Positions 8,581-19,839 are shown, numbered from the stretch's first letter. The stretch is DNA of 64,000 bases from Salipiger abyssi (GCF_001975705.1 NZ_CP015093.1:3356501-3420500), one strand, 5' to 3'. The notes: generated by a model from the sequence alone, not told the origin. Numbers and translations are program-made.

Positions 8581-8619
8581 GGCCTCCACATTCGGGGACG
8601 CGCTCCTCGGAGGCAGTGA

Positions 8620-8696
8620 GCGGTTGTAGCTCAGATGGTTAGAGTACCGGCCTGTCACGCCGGGGGTCGCGGGTTCGAGCCCCGTCAACCGCGCCA
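8620..8696 (+). tRNA. tRNA-Asp (GTC), copy 1
   Basis: A 77-base cloverleaf with acceptor arms GCGGTTG and CAACCGC, D arm AGCTCAGATGGTTAGAGT, anticodon loop CTGTCAC giving anticodon GTC, T arm GGGTTCGAGCCCC and an encoded CCA end. Identical to the copy 33 bases downstream. Confidence 0.97.
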
Positions 8697-8729
8697 CCAC
8701 TGCCCCGATCCACGCACCCCGCCTGATGC

Positions 8730-8806
8730 GCGGTTGTAGCTCAGATGGTTAGAGTACCGGCCTGTCACGCCGGGGGTCGCGGGTTCGAGCCCCGTCAACC
8801 GCGCCA
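8730..8806 (+). tRNA. tRNA-Asp (GTC), copy 2
   Basis: Identical over all 77 bases to the copy at 8620, including the encoded CCA. The 33-base spacer suggests both are cut from one transcript. No clear terminator hairpin follows directly. Confidence 0.97.
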
Positions 8807-8864
8807 CTTCTCCTTCTTCCCGGACGGTGCAGGGGCGCAGATATCGCGCCGTTTGCCTCGTTTG

Positions 8865-8918
8865 AAAGAGAAGAGGCGACAGGCCCGCCTTTGACCGGCC
8901 CCCGATCTTCTTCTCTTT
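8865..8918. repeat. Long-range inverted repeat upstream of obgE
   Basis: A perfect 10-base inverted repeat (AAAGAGAAGA at 8865-8874 and TCTTCTCTTT at 8909-8918) encloses 34 bases. It lies between the tRNA pair and obgE and could end the tRNA transcript or fold in an obgE leader. A weak promoter-like pair, TTGAGA (8947-8952) and TAAACC (8970-8975) with 17-base spacing, follows. Confidence 0.35.
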
Positions 8919-8972
8919 GGCGCATACGCCTGCCGAACCGGGCCGCTTGAGAAGCGCCGGGACTCGCTGTAA

Positions 8973-11137
<2,165 letters not shown>

Positions 11138-11172
11138 TCGCGGGCGGGGCACCCGGTCGGACCGGTCGGCCT

Positions 11173-11214
11173 GCCTCCGGCGGGGATATTTTCAGCCAAT
11201 GGAAACCTGCCGGG
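11173..11214 (+). repeat. Dispersed intergenic repeat, copy 2
   Basis: GCCTCCGGCGGGGATATTTT followed by CAGCCAATGGAAACC. It closely matches copy 3 at 16219 (same head, same CCAATGGAA tail). It lies between proB and proA, inside what is otherwise an operon-like arrangement. Confidence 0.65.
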
Positions 11215-11239
11215 CGGGCGCTGTCGATGCGATCCGCGC

Positions 11240-11266
11240 TTTCATCTTTCTTCAAATACTCAAAAA
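11240..11266 (-). repeat. Dispersed intergenic repeat, tail-only copy
   Basis: Read on the minus strand: GAGTATTTGAAGAAAGATGA and then AAG. It matches the tail at 56907 on the plus strand. It faces the copy at 11173 in opposite orientation, 25 bases away. Confidence 0.55.
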
Positions 11267-11374
11267 CAAACCAGAATGACCCGGCGCAGAGCGTCGGTGC
11301 TTCTGCATCTTCCGCTGCGGTTCCGGGGGCGTTATATGAAAGCTCTCTGAAACCGAACCCGAAGGGTGAAAGCG

Positions 11375-12640
11375 ATGAAAGACATGAGCGATATTCCCGC
11401 GATCATGACCGAAATCGGCCGCCGCGCCAAGGCGGCCGCAGCCGAGCTCGCCTTCACCCCGCCAGCCCGCAAGACCGAAGCGCTGGAAGCCGCCGCCGAG
11501 GCGGTCTGGGCGCGCCGGGCGGAGATCGTCGAGGCCAACAAGCAGGATCTCGCCTTCGGCCGCGACAAGGGGCTGAGCGACGCGATGATGGACCGGCTGC
11601 TGCTGACCGAGGAGCGGATCAAGGGCATCGTCGACGGGCTTCGCGCCATTGCCGGGCAAGAGGATCCGGTCGGCAAGGTCATCGCCGAATGGGACCAGCC
11701 TTCGGGGCTGCATATCCAGCGCGTGCGCACGCCGCTGGGCGTGGTGGGGGTGATCTATGAATCGCGCCCCAACGTCACCGCCGATGCCGGTGCGCTTTGC
11801 CTGAAATCCGGCAATGCTGTGATTCTGCGCGGCGGTTCGGAGAGCTTCCATTCCTCCCGCGCGATCCATGATTGCCTGGTCGAGGGGCTGCGCAAGGCGG
11901 GCCTGCCCGAGGATTCGATCCAGCTCGTGCCGACCCGCGACCGTGCCGCCGTCAGCGCGCTGCTGACCATGACCGATTATGTCGACGTGATCGTGCCGCG
12001 CGGCGGCAAGGGGCTCGTCGGGCTGGTGCAGCGCGAGGCGCGGGTGCCGGTCTTTGCCCATCTCGAGGGGATCGTGCATATCTATATCGATCCGTCGGCG
12101 GACCCGGTGAAGGCGCTGAGCGTGGTGATGAATGCCAAGACCCGGCGCACCGGCATCTGCGGCGCCGCCGAATGTCTGCTGATCCATCGCGATGCGGTCG
12201 ACACGATCGGTCAGGGCGTGATCCGCGCACTGGTCGAGGCCGGGGTCGAGGTGCGCGCCGATGAGGCGCTTCAGGCCATCGCCGGCACGGCGCAGGCGAC
12301 CGAGGCGGACTGGGGCTGCGAATATCTCGACAAGATCATCGCCGCCAAGGTGGTCGAGGACGAGGACGCGGCGATTGCCCATATCCGGCAGTTCGGCTCG
12401 GATCACACCGATTGCATCCTTGCCGAGGACGAGGCCGCCATCGACCGCTTTGTCGAGCGGGTGGACAGCGCCATCGTCATGGTCAACGCCTCCACCCAGT
12501 TCGCCGATGGCGGCGAGTTCGGCATGGGCGCCGAGATCGGCATCGCCACCGGCAAGATGCATGCGCGCGGTCCGGTTGGGGCGGAGCAGCTCACCTCGTT
12601 CAAATACGTGGTGCGCGCCGACGGTGCCGTGCGCGGCTAG
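11375..12640 (+). CDS. proA: Gamma-glutamyl phosphate reductase
   Basis: Second enzyme of proline synthesis: NADPH-dependent reduction of gamma-glutamyl phosphate to glutamate semialdehyde. The 421-residue aldehyde-dehydrogenase-fold protein has [31 protein letters not shown] and the catalytic cysteine in [10 protein letters not shown], and ends with the [12 protein letters not shown] segment. The ATG at 11375 stands 8 bases after a GAAGGG ribosome site; GTG 11366 and ATG 11384 are alternatives. Metabolic partner of the upstream proB. Confidence 0.96.
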   Translation: MKDMSDIPAIMTEIGRRAKAAAAELAFTPPARKTEALEAAAEAVWARRAEIVEANKQDLAFGRDKGLSDAMMDRLLLTEERIKGIVDGLRAIAGQEDPVGKVIAEWDQPSGLHIQRVRTPLGVVGVIYESRPNVTADAGALCLKSGNAVILRGGSESFHSSRAIHDCLVEGLRKAGLPEDSIQLVPTRDRAAVSALLTMTDYVDVIVPRGGKGLVGLVQREARVPVFAHLEGIVHIYIDPSADPVKALSVVMNAKTRRTGICGAAECLLIHRDAVDTIGQGVIRALVEAGVEVRADEALQAIAGTAQATEADWGCEYLDKIIAAKVVEDEDAAIAHIRQFGSDHTDCILAEDEAAIDRFVERVDSAIVMVNASTQFADGGEFGMGAEIGIATGKMHARGPVGAEQLTSFKYVVRADGAVRG

Positions 12641-12643
12641 CGC

Positions 12644-13246
12644 TCAGGCGATCTCGATGGTGACGGCGGCCTCGCCCGCATGCACCGCCAGCTTGCGCCC
12701 GCGTTCGGGCGCAAGCATCGCCAGGCAGGCGAACTGAACCCAGGCCGGCGTCAGCTCTGTGCTTGGCGTCTCGCTGGCAAGCTGATCCCAGAGCGATGGC
12801 GCGACCGAGAGGCGCGGGCCGGTGCCGGTGATCCGCCATATTCCGTCATCATGCGAGATCTGTATCTGACCGCCCAGCGGCAGCGCCGTTTCGCAGCACA
12901 GCATCGCGAGATAGGCCAGTTGCACCTGGCTCCGCTTTGTCGCCCCCTGAGGCTGCCATTCGACGCTCAGCCGCCCGCCGCGGCAATAGTCCGTCAGCAG
13001 CTTGGCAACCTCGCGGGCGCCGATCTCCTGCTCGTCCGAGGCGCTGCCGAAGGCGACACGGAAGAAATTGATGCGTGCTGCCGCCGATGCGCAGCTCTCT
13101 TCGATCAGCGACATCTCTTCCGGCCCGGGCGTGCCGGCCAGCGCGATCAGCTCAAGCCCGTTCGAGATGGCGCCCACCGGGCTCACCAGATCGTGACACA
13201 GGCGCGACCCTACCAGCGTCGCCAATCTGGCAGTATCGTTGGACAT
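12644..13246 (-). CDS. chpT: Histidine phosphotransferase ChpT
   Basis: Relays phosphate from the hybrid kinase CckA to CtrA (and CpdR) in the alphaproteobacterial cell-cycle and motility pathway; in Rhodobacter relatives this also controls gene transfer agents. The 200-residue protein starts with a dimerisation helix pair holding the phospho-accepting H18 in LCHDLVSPVGAI, followed by NGLEL, and a degenerate ATPase-like C-terminal domain. It converges on proA with 3 bases between the stops and is divergent from the DUF3553 gene. Confidence 0.88.
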   Translation of the reverse strand: MSNDTARLATLVGSRLCHDLVSPVGAISNGLELIALAGTPGPEEMSLIEESCASAAARINFFRVAFGSASDEQEIGAREVAKLLTDYCRGGRLSVEWQPQGATKRSQVQLAYLAMLCCETALPLGGQIQISHDDGIWRITGTGPRLSVAPSLWDQLASETPSTELTPAWVQFACLAMLAPERGRKLAVHAGEAAVTIEIA

Positions 13247-13274
13247 CGGCGGCTCCCTTCAGGATGGTCAGCAC

Positions 13275-13457
13275 ATGGAAGACCTAAACGCATTACTCGA
13301 ACCCGGCATGCTGGTGACGCATCCCGACCGGCCCGACTGGGGCACCGGGCAGGTACAATCCAACATCGGCGGACGTATCACAGTCAACTTCCGCGAGCAG
13401 GGAAAGGTCGTCATAGACGGAAAACGTGTTGGCCTCCTCCCGGTTTTTGACGAATAA
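13275..13457 (+). CDS. DUF3553 small protein
   Basis: A 60-residue protein with the DUF3553 pattern (LEPGMLVTHPDRPDWGTGQVQS, IGGRITVNFREQGKVVI), a small beta-rich fold like the KOW/CarD-related domain seen alone or at the end of UvrD-like helicases. The ATG at 13275 follows an AGGATGG ribosome site and fits the family start. It diverges from chpT with 28 bases between the start codons. Role unknown. Confidence 0.8.
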   Translation: MEDLNALLEPGMLVTHPDRPDWGTGQVQSNIGGRITVNFREQGKVVIDGKRVGLLPVFDE

Positions 13458-13576
13458 CCTAGGGGCCGAGATCTTTCGGAATGGTTAACCGCGCCTCGCG
13501 AGCGCTGGCGCCGAAAGCGGTTTCCCTCGCGCCCGTGCCGCATTAAGAACGCGAGAACGTGGAGCGAGAGGCAGGA

Positions 13577-14335
13577 ATGGCGCTGGACGAGAGGGATTTC
13601 ACGGTGCGGCTTGCGCGCGACGCGGCGGATATCGCCGCGGCCCAGCGGCTGCGCTACGAGGTCTTCGTCGAGGAGCTGGGCGGCGGCGGCGCGCTGGTCG
13701 ATCACGCGCAGCGGCTGGAGCGCGACCGGTTCGACCCCTTTTTCGATCACCTGATTCTGAGCGATGCCCGGCACGACGGCGCCGTGGTCGGCGTCTACCG
13801 GCTGCTGCGCGACGATCAGGCGGCGGCGGCGGGGCAGTTCTATTCCGAGGACGAATACGATCTCACGCCACTGCGCCGTTCGGGACGGCGGCTGCTGGAG
13901 CTTGGGCGCTCCTGCCTGCATCCCGATTATCGCGGCGGCACCGCGATGATGCATCTGTGGCAGGCGCTGGCGGACTATATTGCCGAGCACGGGATCGAGA
14001 TCCTGTTCGGCACCGCCTCGTTTCACGGCACCGATGTGACGCGGCTGGCGCAGCCGCTGTCGCTGCTGCATCGCCGCCACCTCGCGCCCGAGCCGCTGCG
14101 GGTGCGCTCGCGCCGGTTCCAGAGCATGGATCTGATCCCCGAGGCAGAGATCGACCGGCGGCAGGCGATGCGCGAGGTGCCGGCGCTGATCAAGGGCTAT
14201 CTGCGGCTTGGCGGCGTCGTGGGCGAGGGCGCTTATGTGGATCACGCTTTCAACACCACCGATGTGTGCCTGATCATGGACACGGCGCAGCTCAACGCGA
14301 GGGCGGCGGGGATCTATACGCGGGGGCGCGGGTGA
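13577..14335 (+). CDS. olsB: Ornithine-acyl-ACP N-acyltransferase (OlsB)
   Basis: First enzyme of ornithine lipid synthesis: transfers a 3-hydroxyacyl chain from ACP to the alpha-amino group of ornithine. The 252-residue protein is a GNAT-fold acyltransferase of the OlsB/hemolysin-like family, with LRYEVFVEE near residue 25, LELGRSCLHPDYRGG near 115 and LFGTASFHG near 145. The ATG at 13577 follows a GAGAGGCAGGA ribosome site; GTG 13559 would add six residues. It overlaps the olsA start codon. Confidence 0.9.
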   Translation: MALDERDFTVRLARDAADIAAAQRLRYEVFVEELGGGGALVDHAQRLERDRFDPFFDHLILSDARHDGAVVGVYRLLRDDQAAAAGQFYSEDEYDLTPLRRSGRRLLELGRSCLHPDYRGGTAMMHLWQALADYIAEHGIEILFGTASFHGTDVTRLAQPLSLLHRRHLAPEPLRVRSRRFQSMDLIPEAEIDRRQAMREVPALIKGYLRLGGVVGEGAYVDHAFNTTDVCLIMDTAQLNARAAGIYTRGRG

Positions 14336-15159
14336 GCGGCCCGACATGGCGCGGCGACGCCCCGCCCGAAATCCGGCTGCGCGGCGCCGACTGGTTGCGG
14401 GTGGGTTGGCGCGGTCTGCTGCTGGGCGGGCTGGTGCTGCTCGGGCTGGTGCTGAAGCTGCTGCTGCGGCTGATCGAACGCCCGCTCTGCGGTCAGAGCC
14501 GCCCGGTCACGCCGTGGATTTCCCAAGGCGTCTGCCGCGCCGCCTTTGTCATCCTGGGCATTCCCGTCACCGTGTCCGGCCCGCGCATGATCGGCCCCGG
14601 CGCGCTGGTGGCCAATCATTCCTCCTGGCTCGACATCTTTGCGCTGAACGCGCGGCGCAATGTCTATTTCGTCTCCAAGGCCGAGGTTGCGAACTGGCCG
14701 CTGATCGGCTGGCTGGCGCGCGCCACCGGCACGGTGTTCATCACACGCGATCCGCGTCAGGCCGCAGAGCAGAAGCGCATCTTCGAGGAGCGGCTGCTGC
14801 ACGGTCACCGGCTGCTTTTCTTCCCCGAGGGCACATCGACAGACGGGCAGCGGGTTCTGTCTTTTAAATCAACGCTGTTTGCGGCGTTTTTCAGCGAACA
14901 CCTGAAGCATGAGCTGCAAGTGCAGGCTGTCACGGTGATTTATCATGCGCCAGAGGGCGAGGATCCGCGATTTTACGGGTGGTGGGGCGATATGGAATTT
15001 GGCCCGCATCTGCTCAAGCTGCTGGGCGCAAGGCATCGCGGACGGGTGGAGCTGATCTATCATCCGCCGGTGCGTGTGGATGCGCATCCCAACCGCAAGA
15101 CGCTTGCCGCGCATCTCGAAGCGCAGGTGCGCGCGGCGCATCCCTCCGGCGGGGCCTGA
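14332..15159 (+). CDS. olsA: Lyso-ornithine lipid acyltransferase (OlsA)
   Basis: Second enzyme of ornithine lipid synthesis, adding the ester-linked fatty acid at the inner membrane. The 275-residue protein is a PlsC-type acyltransferase: membrane helix at about residues 29-48, HxxxxD motif H96-D101 in NHSSWLD, and FPEGTST at 164-170. The start is GTG at 14332, whose bases overlap the olsB stop (GTGA), so the two genes are translationally coupled. Its last codons contain the string CCTCCGGCGGGG that resembles the head of the dispersed repeat. Confidence 0.9.
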   Translation: MSGPTWRGDAPPEIRLRGADWLRVGWRGLLLGGLVLLGLVLKLLLRLIERPLCGQSRPVTPWISQGVCRAAFVILGIPVTVSGPRMIGPGALVANHSSWLDIFALNARRNVYFVSKAEVANWPLIGWLARATGTVFITRDPRQAAEQKRIFEERLLHGHRLLFFPEGTSTDGQRVLSFKSTLFAAFFSEHLKHELQVQAVTVIYHAPEGEDPRFYGWWGDMEFGPHLLKLLGARHRGRVELIYHPPVRVDAHPNRKTLAAHLEAQVRAAHPSGGA

Positions 15160-15162
15160 GCC

Positions 15163-15783
15163 TCAGCGCATGGCGGCGATGAGCGTCTTCAGCGCCGCCG
15201 CCGCGTCTTCCTCGTCCCAGATCTCCTCGCCGATGCCGAAGAAATCGGTGACCGGCGTAAGCTCGGTCACCAGCTCCGGGGTCAGCCCGCCCTCGGCCAC
15301 CACCGGCAGCTCGATCATCTGCGACCACCACTCGAAGAGTTCGCGTTCGGCCAGTGTGCCGTCGCCCAGCGAGGCGCCGCCCACCGGGCCGAAAGAGACG
15401 TAATCGGCGCCGTTTTCGCCGGCGGTCATGCCGTCATGTTTCGAGCTGCCGCAGAAGGCGCCGACGATGGCGTCGGTGCCGAGCTCCTTGCGGGCATGGC
15501 GCACCGAGCGGGAGCCATCGGTCAGGTGTACCCCGTCGAGCCCCAGCCGCTGCGCCAGCACCACATGGGTGTCGATCACCAGCGCCACGTCATGGGCATG
15601 GGCGACCTCGCGCACGGCATCGGCGGCGCGCAGCAGCTTGTCCTCGTCGCGCGTGGCGAGCGCCAGGCGGATGCAGGCGATCTCGGCCACATCGAGCACC
15701 GCGGAGAGCCGTGCGGGAAAGGCGCTGAGATCGAACTCCGGCGGGGTGATGAGATAGAGCTGGGGCAGGTCGGTTTCGGCCAT
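15163..15783 (-). CDS. Thiamine-phosphate-synthase-like protein
   Basis: A 206-residue TIM-barrel protein of the ThiE/TenI superfamily: PQLYLITPP at the N-terminus, GVHLTDGSRSV near residue 95, and GADYVSFGPVGG near 140. The ThiE signature for the pyrimidine-binding site (ND before xDLA) is replaced by VIDTHVVLAQ, and the HLGQxD loop by HLTDGS. It may therefore not be the main thiamine phosphate synthase. No other thi gene or TPP riboswitch is adjacent. It converges on olsA with a 3-base gap. Confidence 0.75.
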   Translation of the reverse strand: MAETDLPQLYLITPPEFDLSAFPARLSAVLDVAEIACIRLALATRDEDKLLRAADAVREVAHAHDVALVIDTHVVLAQRLGLDGVHLTDGSRSVRHARKELGTDAIVGAFCGSSKHDGMTAGENGADYVSFGPVGGASLGDGTLAERELFEWWSQMIELPVVAEGGLTPELVTELTPVTDFFGIGEEIWDEEDAAAALKTLIAAMR

Positions 15784-15845
15784 GGCAGGGCTCCTCGGGT
15801 GTGATCCGGCCCCTATATCGCGTTAAACGGCGCGGTGCCAAGGGG

Positions 15846-16175
15846 TTACTTGGGCGGCAACGTCGCGGTGAAGGCCAGCGCCAGGTCGAGCAGGCGCGCG
15901 CGGATCTCGTCATCGGCCATGGCGTCTTCATCGGCCTCGACAAAGCCGCCCATGCGGCGCCCGCCCATGATCGCCGGCGCCACGCCGGGCAGCGCCTCGG
16001 CCTCCTCCTGCGCGTCCTTGCCGGTGCGGAAGAGCCCGCCGGCACCCCGGATGCCGCAGATCATATTGCCGTCGCGCAGGAAGCAGAGCGCGCCGAACAT
16101 GCGCTTTTCTCCGAGCCCGGGCAGCGCGCCGAGCGCGTCGCGCAGGGTTTCCGCCAGTCCTTCGTCATAGGCCAT
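15846..16175 (-). CDS. TfoX/Sxy N-terminal domain protein
   Basis: A 109-residue protein of the TfoX N-terminal domain family, with RMFGALCFLRDGNMICGI near residue 25, GLFRTGKDA near 48 and MGGRRMGGFVEA near 70. In gammaproteobacteria TfoX/Sxy controls competence; stand-alone short homologues in Rhodobacterales have no assigned role. It is a single gene between the ThiE-like gene and the divergent trmJ. Confidence 0.82.
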   Translation of the reverse strand: MAYDEGLAETLRDALGALPGLGEKRMFGALCFLRDGNMICGIRGAGGLFRTGKDAQEEAEALPGVAPAIMGGRRMGGFVEADEDAMADDEIRARLLDLALAFTATLPPK

Positions 16176-16218
16176 GTGCGCTCCTCTCGTCGGTTCGCGC
16201 CCAGCTTATCGGGCGGAG

Positions 16219-16262
16219 GCCTCCGGCGGGGATATTTTTTGCCAATGGAAGCGGGCTTGCCC
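16219..16262 (+). repeat. Dispersed intergenic repeat, copy 3
   Basis: GCCTCCGGCGGGGATATTTT then TTGCCAATGGAAGCGGGCTT. It is nearly the same as copy 2 at 11173. It sits in the 135-base gap between the divergent TfoX-like gene and trmJ. Confidence 0.65.
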
Positions 16263-16310
16263 TTGATTTGCGGGGCCTTTACTCAGGCGGCGAGAGGATT
16301 TGGAGGGGCG

Positions 16311-17054
16311 ATGCCCGGCGAACAGACACAACCGGCCTTTGTGCTGGTGCGGCCCCAGATGGGCGAGAATATCGGTGCCGCGGCGCGGGCGATGTGGAAT
16401 TTCGGCCTCGACCGCATGCGGCTGGTGAGCCCGCGCGACGGCTGGCCGAACCCGGCCTCGGTGGCCATGGCCTCGGGCGCGGGGCGACTTTTGGACGATG
16501 CGGCGCTGCATGAGGATCTGGCGGGCGCTGTGGGCGATTGCGATCTGGTCTTTGCCACCACGGCCCGGCAGCGCGGCATGACCAAGCCGGTCTATTCGCC
16601 GGAAGAGGCGATGCGCGCGGCGGCGGCGCGGCTGGCCGAGGGGGGCCGGGTCGCCGTGCTCTTCGGGCCGGAGCGTGCGGGGATGGAGAACGCCGATGTG
16701 GCGCAGGCCAATGCGATCATCTCGGTGCCGGTGAACCCGGAATTTCCCTCGCTGAACCTCGCGCAATGCGTGCTGCTCTGCGCCTATGAGTGGCGCCGGG
16801 CGAGCGCCGAGATCGAGGCGCGGCGTGACGAGATGGCGGGGGCGGCCTGGGCCAGCGGCATCGAGGTGGAGAAGCTTGCCGAGCATTACGAGCAGCGGCT
16901 CGACGACGCGGGGTTCTTTTTCCCCGAGCACAAGGCGCCGGCGATGAAGCTGACGCTGCGCAACCTCTGGAGCCGCATGCCGCTGACCAGCGAGGATGTG
17001 CGCACGCTGCATGGGATCATGCGGCAGATGGTGCGCTGGAAGGAGCGCGGCTGA
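16311..17054 (+). CDS. trmJ: tRNA/rRNA methyltransferase, TrmJ family
   Basis: SPOUT-class methyltransferase that 2'-O-methylates tRNA (position 32 in the TrmJ type). The 247-residue protein has motif 1 ENIGAAARAMWNFG (19-32), motif 2 LFGPERAGMEN (117-127) and motif 3 VNPEFPSLNLAQ (141-152), all characteristic of the trefoil-knot fold. The ATG at 16311 follows TGGAGGGG. A hairpin at 17094-17114 lies between this gene and ctaA. Confidence 0.92.
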   Translation: MPGEQTQPAFVLVRPQMGENIGAAARAMWNFGLDRMRLVSPRDGWPNPASVAMASGAGRLLDDAALHEDLAGAVGDCDLVFATTARQRGMTKPVYSPEEAMRAAAARLAEGGRVAVLFGPERAGMENADVAQANAIISVPVNPEFPSLNLAQCVLLCAYEWRRASAEIEARRDEMAGAAWASGIEVEKLAEHYEQRLDDAGFFFPEHKAPAMKLTLRNLWSRMPLTSEDVRTLHGIMRQMVRWKERG

Positions 17055-17221
17055 GGGTTTGCCCGGCATTGTCTGCGGGCGGTGAAAGGGGAGGCCCCGG
17101 ATCGGGTCCGGGGCGGGTGTTTTGCAGCCTGCGGCGATGCGGCCCGGGCGGCGGGGTCGGGCGGGGTTGAAGCACCTCGGGGGCGGGCCTATCGTCCGAC
17201 CGGATCAAGGAGAGGAACATC

Positions 17222-18367
17222 ATGGCCGAAAAGCGCAAGCTCTTCGAAGAGGTCGGTGCCGAGGCGCCCAGGGCGCAGCCGGCGGGCGGCATGATCGACA
17301 AGGGCCGGGGCGGCGCGCGCGGCGCCATCCGGCTCTGGCTGATGCTGCTTTTTGCGCTGGTCATGGCGATGATCGTGGTCGGCGGGCTCACCCGGCTCAC
17401 CGATAGCGGGCTGAGCATCACCGAGTGGAAGCCGCTCACCGGCGCGCTGCCGCCGATGAGCCAGGCCGACTGGGAGGCGGAGTTTGCGCTCTACCAGCAG
17501 ATCCCGGAATTCCAGTTGCAGAACAACCAGATGACCCTTGCCGAGTTCAAGGGCATCTATTGGTGGGAATGGGGGCACCGGCAGCTTGGCCGGGTGATCG
17601 GGCTGGTCTGGGCGCTGGGTTTCGTGGGCTTTCTGGTGGCGCGCAAGATCCCCACCGGCTGGGCCGGACGGCTGCTCGGCATCGGCGTGCTGGGCGGGGT
17701 GCAGGGCGCCATCGGCTGGTGGATGGTGTCCTCGGGGCTGGAGGGCGAGATGCTTGACGTGGCCTCCTATCGGCTGGCGACGCATCTCGGGCTGGCCTTT
17801 GTCATCCTTGGCTTCATCGCCTGGTACGTATTCGCACTGGGGCGTGACGAGCGCGCGCTGATGCAGGCGCGACGCGGGCGCGAGGCCAAGCTCTTTTCCA
17901 TGGGCACCGGGCTGATGCATTTCGCCTTTCTGCAAATCCTCCTCGGCGCACTGGTCGCCGGCATCGACGCCGGGCGCAGCTATACCGACTGGCCGCTGAT
18001 GGCGGGCGGTTTCTTTCCGCCGCAGCCCTTCGATCTGGTGCCGCTCTGGCGTAACTTCTTCGAAGATCCGGGGCTTGTGCAGTTCATGCACCGCATGGCG
18101 GGCTATCTGCTTTTCGTCTTTGGCCTCGTGACCTGGCTCAGGGCGCGCAAATCGGCCAATGCCGACACGCGGTTCCGCTTTAACGCGGTGATGGCGATCC
18201 TGGCGCTTCAGGTCGTGCTGGGCGTGGTCACCGTGCTCTATGTGGCGCAGATGCATATCGCCATCACCCACCAGATCGGCGCCGTCGTGCTGTGGGTGCT
18301 GATCATCCGCGCGCGGTTCGGCGCGCAATATCCCAAGACCCAATCCATCCGGGGGAGTGCGACATGA
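17222..18367 (+). CDS. ctaA: Heme A synthase (COX15/CtaA)
   Basis: Converts heme O to heme A for cytochrome aa3 oxidase in the inner membrane. The 381-residue protein has eight membrane helices and the family motifs VVGGLTRLTDSGLSITEWKP near residue 55, WWEWGHRQLGR near 117, SYRLATHLGLAF near 182 and FMHRMAGYLL near 283, which include the heme-ligand histidines. The start follows AAGGAGAGGAA. Its stop overlaps the start of the M32 peptidase gene (ATGA). Confidence 0.96.
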   Translation: MAEKRKLFEEVGAEAPRAQPAGGMIDKGRGGARGAIRLWLMLLFALVMAMIVVGGLTRLTDSGLSITEWKPLTGALPPMSQADWEAEFALYQQIPEFQLQNNQMTLAEFKGIYWWEWGHRQLGRVIGLVWALGFVGFLVARKIPTGWAGRLLGIGVLGGVQGAIGWWMVSSGLEGEMLDVASYRLATHLGLAFVILGFIAWYVFALGRDERALMQARRGREAKLFSMGTGLMHFAFLQILLGALVAGIDAGRSYTDWPLMAGGFFPPQPFDLVPLWRNFFEDPGLVQFMHRMAGYLLFVFGLVTWLRARKSANADTRFRFNAVMAILALQVVLGVVTVLYVAQMHIAITHQIGAVVLWVLIIRARFGAQYPKTQSIRGSAT

Positions 18368-19839
18368 GCGCCTATGACGAGTTGATGAGCTTTGAACGGG
18401 AAACCGGCGCGCTGGCGCAGGTGGCGGGCCGTCTCGGCTGGGATCAGGAAACCATGATGCCGCGCGGCGCTGCCGATCAGCGCTCCGAAGAGCTGGCGGC
18501 GATGGAATCGGTGCTGCACGCGCGGCGCACCGATCCGCGCATCGGCGACTGGCTGGAGGCGGCCGCGGGCGAGGCGCTCGACGAAGAGGGCGCCGCGCAG
18601 CTGCGCCATATCCGCCGCAGCTATGAGCGGGCGAACCGGGTGCCGGCGAAACTGGCCTCGGATCTGGCGCGGCTCACCAGCCGGGCGCATCGCGTCTGGG
18701 CCGAGGCGCGGGCGGATGACGATTTCGCCGCCTTCGCGCCGGTGCTGGCCGAGGTGGTGCAGCTCAAGCGCGAGGAGGGCGCGGCGCTGGCGGCGGGGGG
18801 CGATGTCTATGACGCGCTGCTCGACGATTACGAGCCGGGCGCCTCCGCCGTGCAGCTTGCGGAGATGTTCGGCGCGCTGCGCCCGCGCCTCGTGGCGCTG
18901 CGGCAGGCGGTGCTCGACAAGCCGCAGCCGGCGCCGCTGGAAGGCACTTTCGACGAGCAGGCGCAGATGAAGCTGTCGCGCATGGTGGCCAAGACCTTCG
19001 GCTACGAGATGGCACGCGGGCGGCTCGACAAATCGGTGCACCCGTTCACCGCCGGTAGCGGCGACGATGTGCGCATCACCACGCGGACCAATGCGCTCGA
19101 TCCGTTCAACTGCCTCTATTCGACGATCCACGAGGTCGGCCATGCCTGCTATGAGCAGGCGATCCGCGGCGGCTATCGTTTCACGCCGCTGGGGCAGGGT
19201 GTCTCCATGGGCGTGCATGAGAGCCAGAGCCGGATCTACGAAAACCAGCTGGGCCGGTCGCGCGCCTTTACCGGCTGGCTCTACGAGCGGATGACCGAGC
19301 TTTTCGGCGATCTCGGGATCGGCGGGGCGGAGGCGTTCTATGCGGCGGTGAACCGGATCCATAACGGCTATATCCGCACCGAGGCGGACGAGGTGCAGTA
19401 CAACCTGCATGTGTTGCTGCGCTTCGATCTCGAACGCGCGCTGATCGCCGGTGATCTCGAGGTGGCCGATCTGGAAGCCGCCTGGAACGAGCGCTTTGCC
19501 AAGGATTTCGGCTTTGCCGTCGACAAGCCTTCGGACGGGGTATTGCAGGATGTGCACTGGTCGGCGGGGCTCTTCGGTTATTTCCCCACCTACTCGCTGG
19601 GCAATGTCTATGCCGGTTGCCTGAACAAGGCGCTGCGCGCGGCCGAGCCCGATCTCGACGCGCAGCTCGCGGCGGGGGATCTGGAGAAGGCCACGGGCTG
19701 GCTGCGCGACAACGTGCAGCAATATGGCGGGCTCTACGAGCCGCGCGCGGTGATCGAGAAGGCCTGTGGCGAGGCCCCGAGCGAGGCGCCGCTGCTGGAT
19801 TATCTCGAAGCCAAGTTCGGCGCGCTTTACGGGCTGTGA
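18364..19839 (+). CDS. M32 family metallocarboxypeptidase
   Basis: Zinc carboxypeptidase of the Taq type that removes C-terminal residues from peptides. The 491-residue protein has the metal motif HEVGH at residues 256-260 and the downstream HESQSRIYEN that supplies the third ligand and the M32 signature. The N-terminus LGWDQETMMPRGA near residue 25 is also conserved. It is joined to ctaA by a 4-base overlap, an arrangement that suggests shared transcription rather than shared function. Confidence 0.93.
   Translation: MSAYDELMSFERETGALAQVAGRLGWDQETMMPRGAADQRSEELAAMESVLHARRTDPRIGDWLEAAAGEALDEEGAAQLRHIRRSYERANRVPAKLASDLARLTSRAHRVWAEARADDDFAAFAPVLAEVVQLKREEGAALAAGGDVYDALLDDYEPGASAVQLAEMFGALRPRLVALRQAVLDKPQPAPLEGTFDEQAQMKLSRMVAKTFGYEMARGRLDKSVHPFTAGSGDDVRITTRTNALDPFNCLYSTIHEVGHACYEQAIRGGYRFTPLGQGVSMGVHESQSRIYENQLGRSRAFTGWLYERMTELFGDLGIGGAEAFYAAVNRIHNGYIRTEADEVQYNLHVLLRFDLERALIAGDLEVADLEAAWNERFAKDFGFAVDKPSDGVLQDVHWSAGLFGYFPTYSLGNVYAGCLNKALRAAEPDLDAQLAAGDLEKATGWLRDNVQQYGGLYEPRAVIEKACGEAPSEAPLLDYLEAKFGALYGL

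Noticed and set aside
15142..15156. CCTCCGGCGGGG string as another repeat copy
   Set aside because: It lies within the last codons of olsA and lacks the TATTT and tail parts of the repeat, so similarity may be chance.
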